A DNA stretch of 9,842 nt, taken from contig CAAFXE010000038.1 of the NCBI GenBank assembly GCA_900766915.1, forward strand, positions 1-9,842. The letters run 5' to 3'. Positions within the stretch are counted from its first letter, which is position 1. Each line of letters begins with the position of its first letter. Shown here one piece after another: positions 7,014-9,842 of this stretch. The position numbers were made by a program, and so were the translations under genes. The notes below the pieces were generated by a model. It was not told the DNA's origin and searched no databases. It was given only the letters and a program-made list of their open reading frames with translations. The DNA comes from Lachnospiraceae bacterium. Its GTDB lineage: Bacteria; Bacillota; Clostridia; Lachnospirales; Lachnospiraceae.

Positions 7014-7072
7014 TTCAGTACCTTTTGGATACTGAAAAAAATCCATATAAAATTTGCTGTGCAAATGGATTT
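7014..7072 (+). promoter_or_regulatory. Two hairpins in the aspS leader; no T-box seen
   Basis: Hairpin 1 pairs TTCAGTACC (7014-7022) with GGATACTGAA (7027-7036, one bulged A) over a TTTT loop, at the very start of the predicted mRNA. Hairpin 2 pairs AAATCCA (7039-7045) with TGGATTT (7066-7072), stacked on TTTGC/GCAAA (7053-7057, 7061-7065). Neither is followed by a T tract. The T-box core AGGGTGG is absent, so control by uncharged tRNA is not supported. The hairpins may stabilise the 5' end or bind a regulator. Confidence 0.45.
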
Positions 7073-7124
7073 GAAAATAGCTAAATCATGAAAATGATAC
7101 GAATAAACAATTTGGAGGAAAAAT

Positions 7125-8891
7125 ATGTTTCAGTCAAGAACACATACATGTAACGAACTCCGTATGGAGCATGTGGGTCAGAACGTAACCATCGTTGGTT
7201 GGTATGAGAACCTGCGTAAAGTGAGCAAAAATCTTGGATTCCTTGTTCTGAGAGATTTCTATGGCACCACACAGGTGGTTATCGAGACGGAGGAAATGAT
7301 GGACAGACTTTCCGGTGTAAACTGTGAGTCTACTCTTTCCATTTCAGGTGTTGTCAGAGAACGTTCCAGCAAGAACCCGAATCAGGCAACCGGCGATATC
7401 GAAGTCGTTCCGTCTGCCATTGAAGTCCTTGGAAAATGCCGTTACAATGAGCTTCCATTTGAAATTAACCGTTCCAAGGAAGCTGATGAAAATGCACGTT
7501 TAAAATATCGTTATCTGGATCTTCGAAACCCGGCAGTAAAGGATCGTATCGTTTTAAGATGTCAGGTTGTAGCAGCCCTTCGTCAGGCGATGACAGAGCA
7601 GGGATTTTTGGAAATTACCACACCGATCCTTACCTGTTCCTCACCGGAAGGAGCCAGAGATTATCTGGTACCATCCAGAAATCATCCGGGTAAATTCTAT
7701 GCTCTGCCACAGGCACCGCAGCAGTTTAAACAGCTTTTAATGACTTCCGGTTTTGACCGTTATTTCCAGATTGCACCATGCTTCCGTGATGAGGACGCCC
7801 GTGCAGATCGTTCTCCGGGTGAATTCTATCAGCTGGATATGGAGATGGCATTTGCAAGTCAGGAAGATGTATTTGCAGTGATCGAAAAAGTACTTCCTCC
7901 AATATTTGCAAAATATGGTATTTACAATACAGCATCAGAAGCGCCATTCAGAAGAATCTCCTTCCTGGAAGCATTGGACAGATACGGTTCCGATAAACCG
8001 GACCTTCGTATCGACCTGGAGCTTTCGGATGCAACAGACGTGATGGCTGACTGCGGATTTGGTCCTTTCGAAGGCAATGTAGTAAAAGCTGTTGTTGTAA
8101 GTGGCTTCAACGGCACAAGAAAAGTCATCGACAAAATGTGTGCAGAAGTAGAAATGCAGACAAACAATAAAGCTTACTGGTTCCGTTTGGATGAAAACGG
8201 AGAATTTGTAGGCGGTATCTCCAAATTCCTGGTAGAGAGAAAAAATGCAGTTATCGAAGCCCTTGGATTAAAACCGGGTGATTTCGTAGGTCTGACTGCA
8301 GGAAAGAAATTAGCAGCACAGAAGACTGCCGGCGTATTCCGTAAGATCTTAGGTAACACGGTAGAAGGTCACATGAAGAAAGACTGCTATGAATTCTGCT
8401 GGATCGTAGACTTCCCAATGTATGAAATGGGTGAGGAATCCGGAGAACTGGAATTCTGCCACAATCCATTCTCCATGCCACAGGGCGGTATGAAAGACCT
8501 GATGGAAAAAGATCCGTTAGATATTCTGGCATACCAGTATGACCTGGTATGTAACGGCGTGGAATTATCCTCCGGTGCTGTTCGTAACCACGATCCGGAA
8601 ATTATGATCAAGGCATTCGAACTGGTTCGTTTGGGTGAAGATGATGTGAAGGCGAAATTCCCTGCAATGTACAATGCATTCTGCTATGGTGCACCGCCAC
8701 ATGCAGGTATTGCACCGGGAGTTGACCGTATGGTTATGTTGATCGCCGGAGAAGAAAGCATCCGTGAGATCATTCCATTCCCAATGAACAAAACTGCCAT
8801 GGATGTCATGATGGGTGCTCCGTCAGAAGTAGACCCAAAACAGCTGTCTGATGTTCATATTAAACTGGATCTTCCAAAGGAAGAAAAATAA
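7125..8891 (+). CDS. aspS: Aspartyl-tRNA synthetase
   Basis: A 588-residue cytosolic class IIb synthetase that charges tRNA-Asp with aspartate using ATP. The N-terminal OB-fold anticodon-binding domain covers about 1-105. The catalytic core has SSPEGARDYLVPSR (172-185), class II motif 2 FRDEDARADR (220-229) and motif 3 GAPPHAGIAPGVDRMVMLI (522-540). The bacterial GAD insertion lies between, about 285-420. Length is normal and all motifs are intact. The start has GGAGG at 7114-7118. Motif 2 continues as RSPGEFYQLD, and HNPFSMPQGG follows later; from memory these resemble the alphaproteobacterial AspRS form more than the E. coli form. Whether it also charges tRNA-Asn cannot be decided here. Codon use (CGT, GGT, AAC) looks biased as in highly expressed genes. 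Own promoter before it and terminator after it. Confidence 0.97.
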   Translation: MFQSRTHTCNELRMEHVGQNVTIVGWYENLRKVSKNLGFLVLRDFYGTTQVVIETEEMMDRLSGVNCESTLSISGVVRERSSKNPNQATGDIEVVPSAIEVLGKCRYNELPFEINRSKEADENARLKYRYLDLRNPAVKDRIVLRCQVVAALRQAMTEQGFLEITTPILTCSSPEGARDYLVPSRNHPGKFYALPQAPQQFKQLLMTSGFDRYFQIAPCFRDEDARADRSPGEFYQLDMEMAFASQEDVFAVIEKVLPPIFAKYGIYNTASEAPFRRISFLEALDRYGSDKPDLRIDLELSDATDVMADCGFGPFEGNVVKAVVVSGFNGTRKVIDKMCAEVEMQTNNKAYWFRLDENGEFVGGISKFLVERKNAVIEALGLKPGDFVGLTAGKKLAAQKTAGVFRKILGNTVEGHMKKDCYEFCWIVDFPMYEMGEESGELEFCHNPFSMPQGGMKDLMEKDPLDILAYQYDLVCNGVELSSGAVRNHDPEIMIKAFELVRLGEDDVKAKFPAMYNAFCYGAPPHAGIAPGVDRMVMLIAGEESIREIIPFPMNKTAMDVMMGAPSEVDPKQLSDVHIKLDLPKEEK

Positions 8892-8908
8892 GATAGTGAA
8901 AACACTTT

Positions 8909-8935
8909 AGGGGGTGCAGTGCATCCCCTTTGTTA
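8909..8935 (+). terminator. Terminator after aspS
   Basis: A G-rich stem GGGGGTGC (8910-8917) pairs with GCATCCCC (8921-8928, one G-U pair) over a three-base loop and runs into TTTGTTAT. The T tract is short, so some read-through into the next gene, whose SD begins at 8940, is likely. Confidence 0.7.
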
Positions 8936-8953
8936 TATCAGGAGAAAAATAAT

Positions 8954-9616
8954 ATGAAGAGAAATGTATCACTGGAGGAAATTTCTGACGGGAAGTTATA
9001 TACTGCAAATGACATGGTAAAGGCTGATTGCGGGGACTGTAAGGGCTGCTCTTCCTGCTGTCACGGCATGGGAGAATCCATCGTTTTGGATCCGTTGGAT
9101 ATTTATCGGCTGACAACCAACTTAGAGATGAGTTTTGAAGCACTGTTAAGCCGGTATATAGAATTAAATGTGGTAGATGGAGTGATCTTACCAAATCTGA
9201 AAATGTCAGGAGCGCAGGAAGCCTGTGGATTTTTAAACAGTCAGGGACGCTGCAGCATCCATCCCCACAGACCGGGAATCTGCAGACTGTTTCCGCTGGG
9301 AAGATACTATGAAGATGGAAAATTTCAATATTTTCTTCAGGCACACGAGTGCCAAAAACAAAATCGCACTAAGGTGAAGGTCAAAAAATGGATCGACACC
9401 CCGGATCTTACACGCTATGAAGCCTTTGTAAATGATTGGCATATTTTTCTTTTGACCATGGAAGAACGTGCAATGAATGTAGAAGACGCAGAACGAAAAC
9501 AGATCAGCATGTTTATCCTGCAAAACTTTTATATAAAACCCTATGACCGTTCGGTAGATTTTTATCAGCAGTATGAAGCACGCAGAAAAGAGGCGAGGAT
9601 GATCTTTCGAGGATGA
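8954..9616 (+). CDS. YkgJ-type cysteine cluster protein (CxxCxxCxxCC)
   Basis: A 220-residue soluble protein of the YkgJ/FliB-like Cys cluster group, whose members are thought to bind zinc or an iron-sulfur cluster; the reaction is unknown. The N-terminal cluster is Cys26, Cys29, Cys32, Cys35 and Cys36 (CGDCKGCSSCC). A second group follows: Cys91 (ACGFL), Cys100 (GRCSIH) and Cys110 in HRPGICRLFPLG (105-116), plus Cys133. The CxIHxxRPxxCRxFP signature is the clearest family mark. The C-terminal 75 residues are charged and helical with no recognised motif. AGGAG at 8940-8944 supports ATG 8954. It follows aspS by 62 bases across a modest terminator, so it may be partly co-transcribed with it. 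Confidence 0.87.
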   Translation: MKRNVSLEEISDGKLYTANDMVKADCGDCKGCSSCCHGMGESIVLDPLDIYRLTTNLEMSFEALLSRYIELNVVDGVILPNLKMSGAQEACGFLNSQGRCSIHPHRPGICRLFPLGRYYEDGKFQYFLQAHECQKQNRTKVKVKKWIDTPDLTRYEAFVNDWHIFLLTMEERAMNVEDAERKQISMFILQNFYIKPYDRSVDFYQQYEARRKEARMIFRG

Positions 9617-9661
9617 ACTAAATCCCCCTTTAGGTTACTAATTGGTTCATCATTTTCTTTT
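9612..9661 (+). terminator. Terminator overlapping the stop codon of the Cys-cluster gene
   Basis: GATGAACTAA (9612-9621) pairs with TTGGTTCATC (9642-9651), ten pairs with one G-U, around a 20-base loop that can itself partly pair. ATTTTCTTTT follows (9652-9661). The left arm contains the TGA stop codon (9614-9616), so a terminating ribosome would cover it. The large loop makes it weaker than the other terminators here. Confidence 0.6.
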
Positions 9662-9842
9662 AAGGGACGCCTGGACCAACCTCTATCCGTTCACCGCAGG
9701 CGTCGGGGGCTCCAACTAACCATAAGAATTTCTAAAGGCTCACAGGAGAGCCTGTTTCGCCTAGAAATTCTAAGGTGGATTTTCCGCCCCCTTTGGCCAA
9801 ATGCGGATGCACGAACAGAGGTTGTCCCAGCTGTTCCTTGAA
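9660..9842 (+). ncRNA. ssrS: 6S RNA candidate (RNA polymerase-binding regulatory RNA)
   Basis: The segment folds into one long rod of about 180 bases, the size of 6S RNA. Closing stem: 9662-9669 with 9832-9839, then 9671-9684 with 9817-9830 (small bulges), then GTTC 9689-9692 with GAAC 9813-9816. A central bubble follows (9693-9704 against 9792-9812). The terminal arm has GGGGGC 9705-9710/GCCCCC 9786-9791, TCCA/TGGA, AGAATTTCTA 9725-9734/9762-9771 and AGGCTC/GAGCCT at the tip. Closing stem, bubble and long arm are the 6S plan, which mimics open promoter DNA. I recall B. subtilis 6S-1 (bsrA) lying next to aspS. The + strand is preferred because three stem pairs are G-U on + but A-C on -. Against this, I see no good + promoter. 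The 3' end may run past the window. Confidence 0.62.

Noticed and set aside
7014..7040. Terminator for the fusion operon
   Set aside because: The hairpin is followed by A residues, not T, on the + strand, and it lies after the aspS promoter.
6962..7124. T-box riboswitch in front of aspS
   Set aside because: The T-box antiterminator core AGGGTGG and a paired terminator are absent; only two plain hairpins are present.
9233..9523. Antisense frame within the Cys-cluster gene
   Set aside because: It lies opposite a well-supported gene, with no SD or family signal.
9725..9771. Mobile-element end or CRISPR repeat
   Set aside because: The 10-bp inverted repeat is explained as the upper arm of the larger rod-shaped RNA; there are no spaced direct repeats.

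Overview
The window looks like a chromosomal segment from a low-to-mid GC anaerobic Clostridia, most likely a Lachnospiraceae (Blautia/Ruminococcus/Dorea-like). This is inferred from strong AGGAGG-type ribosome binding sites, sigma-A promoters, U-tract terminators and the gene families present. No insertion sequence, phage gene, CRISPR array, tRNA or rRNA was seen. Almost everything is on the + strand; one small lipoprotein gene is on the - strand.

Layout. Positions 1-936 hold the end of a sugar ABC-transporter operon: the last codons of an upstream permease, a complete MalG-type permease and a strong terminator. Positions 950-2028 hold a YitT/DUF2179 membrane protein with its own promoter, an upstream dyad and a bidirectional terminator. 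Positions 2038-2457 (- strand) encode an Asn/Thr-rich lipoprotein containing 21-bp repeats. Positions 2458-2711 are an AT-rich divergent intergenic region with a long palindrome. Positions 2712-6961 hold a HAD phosphatase, a class I SAM methyltransferase and a 900-residue fusion protein. Positions 6962-8935 hold an aspartyl-tRNA synthetase gene with its own promoter, structured leader and terminator. A Cys-cluster (YkgJ-type) protein and a terminator follow. The window ends in a rod-shaped structured RNA that fits the 6S RNA architecture.

The most interesting object is the fusion at 4259-6961. A TetM/EF-G-like ribosomal GTPase is joined through a charged linker to a C-terminal NYN/YacP (Rae1-like) nuclease domain. 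The GTPase part lacks the loop that ribosomal protection proteins use against tetracycline. The nuclease family includes Rae1, which cuts mRNA in the ribosomal A site. The combination suggests a one-protein system that enters the A site and cleaves the mRNA, as ribosome rescue or translational stress control. A SAM methyltransferase overlaps it by 23 bases and is probably translationally coupled.

The second strong object is the 6S-like RNA downstream of aspS, a neighbourhood recalled from Bacillus subtilis. Several genes here touch translation (ribosomal GTPase-nuclease, AspRS), with the proposed RNA-polymerase-binding 6S RNA next to them.
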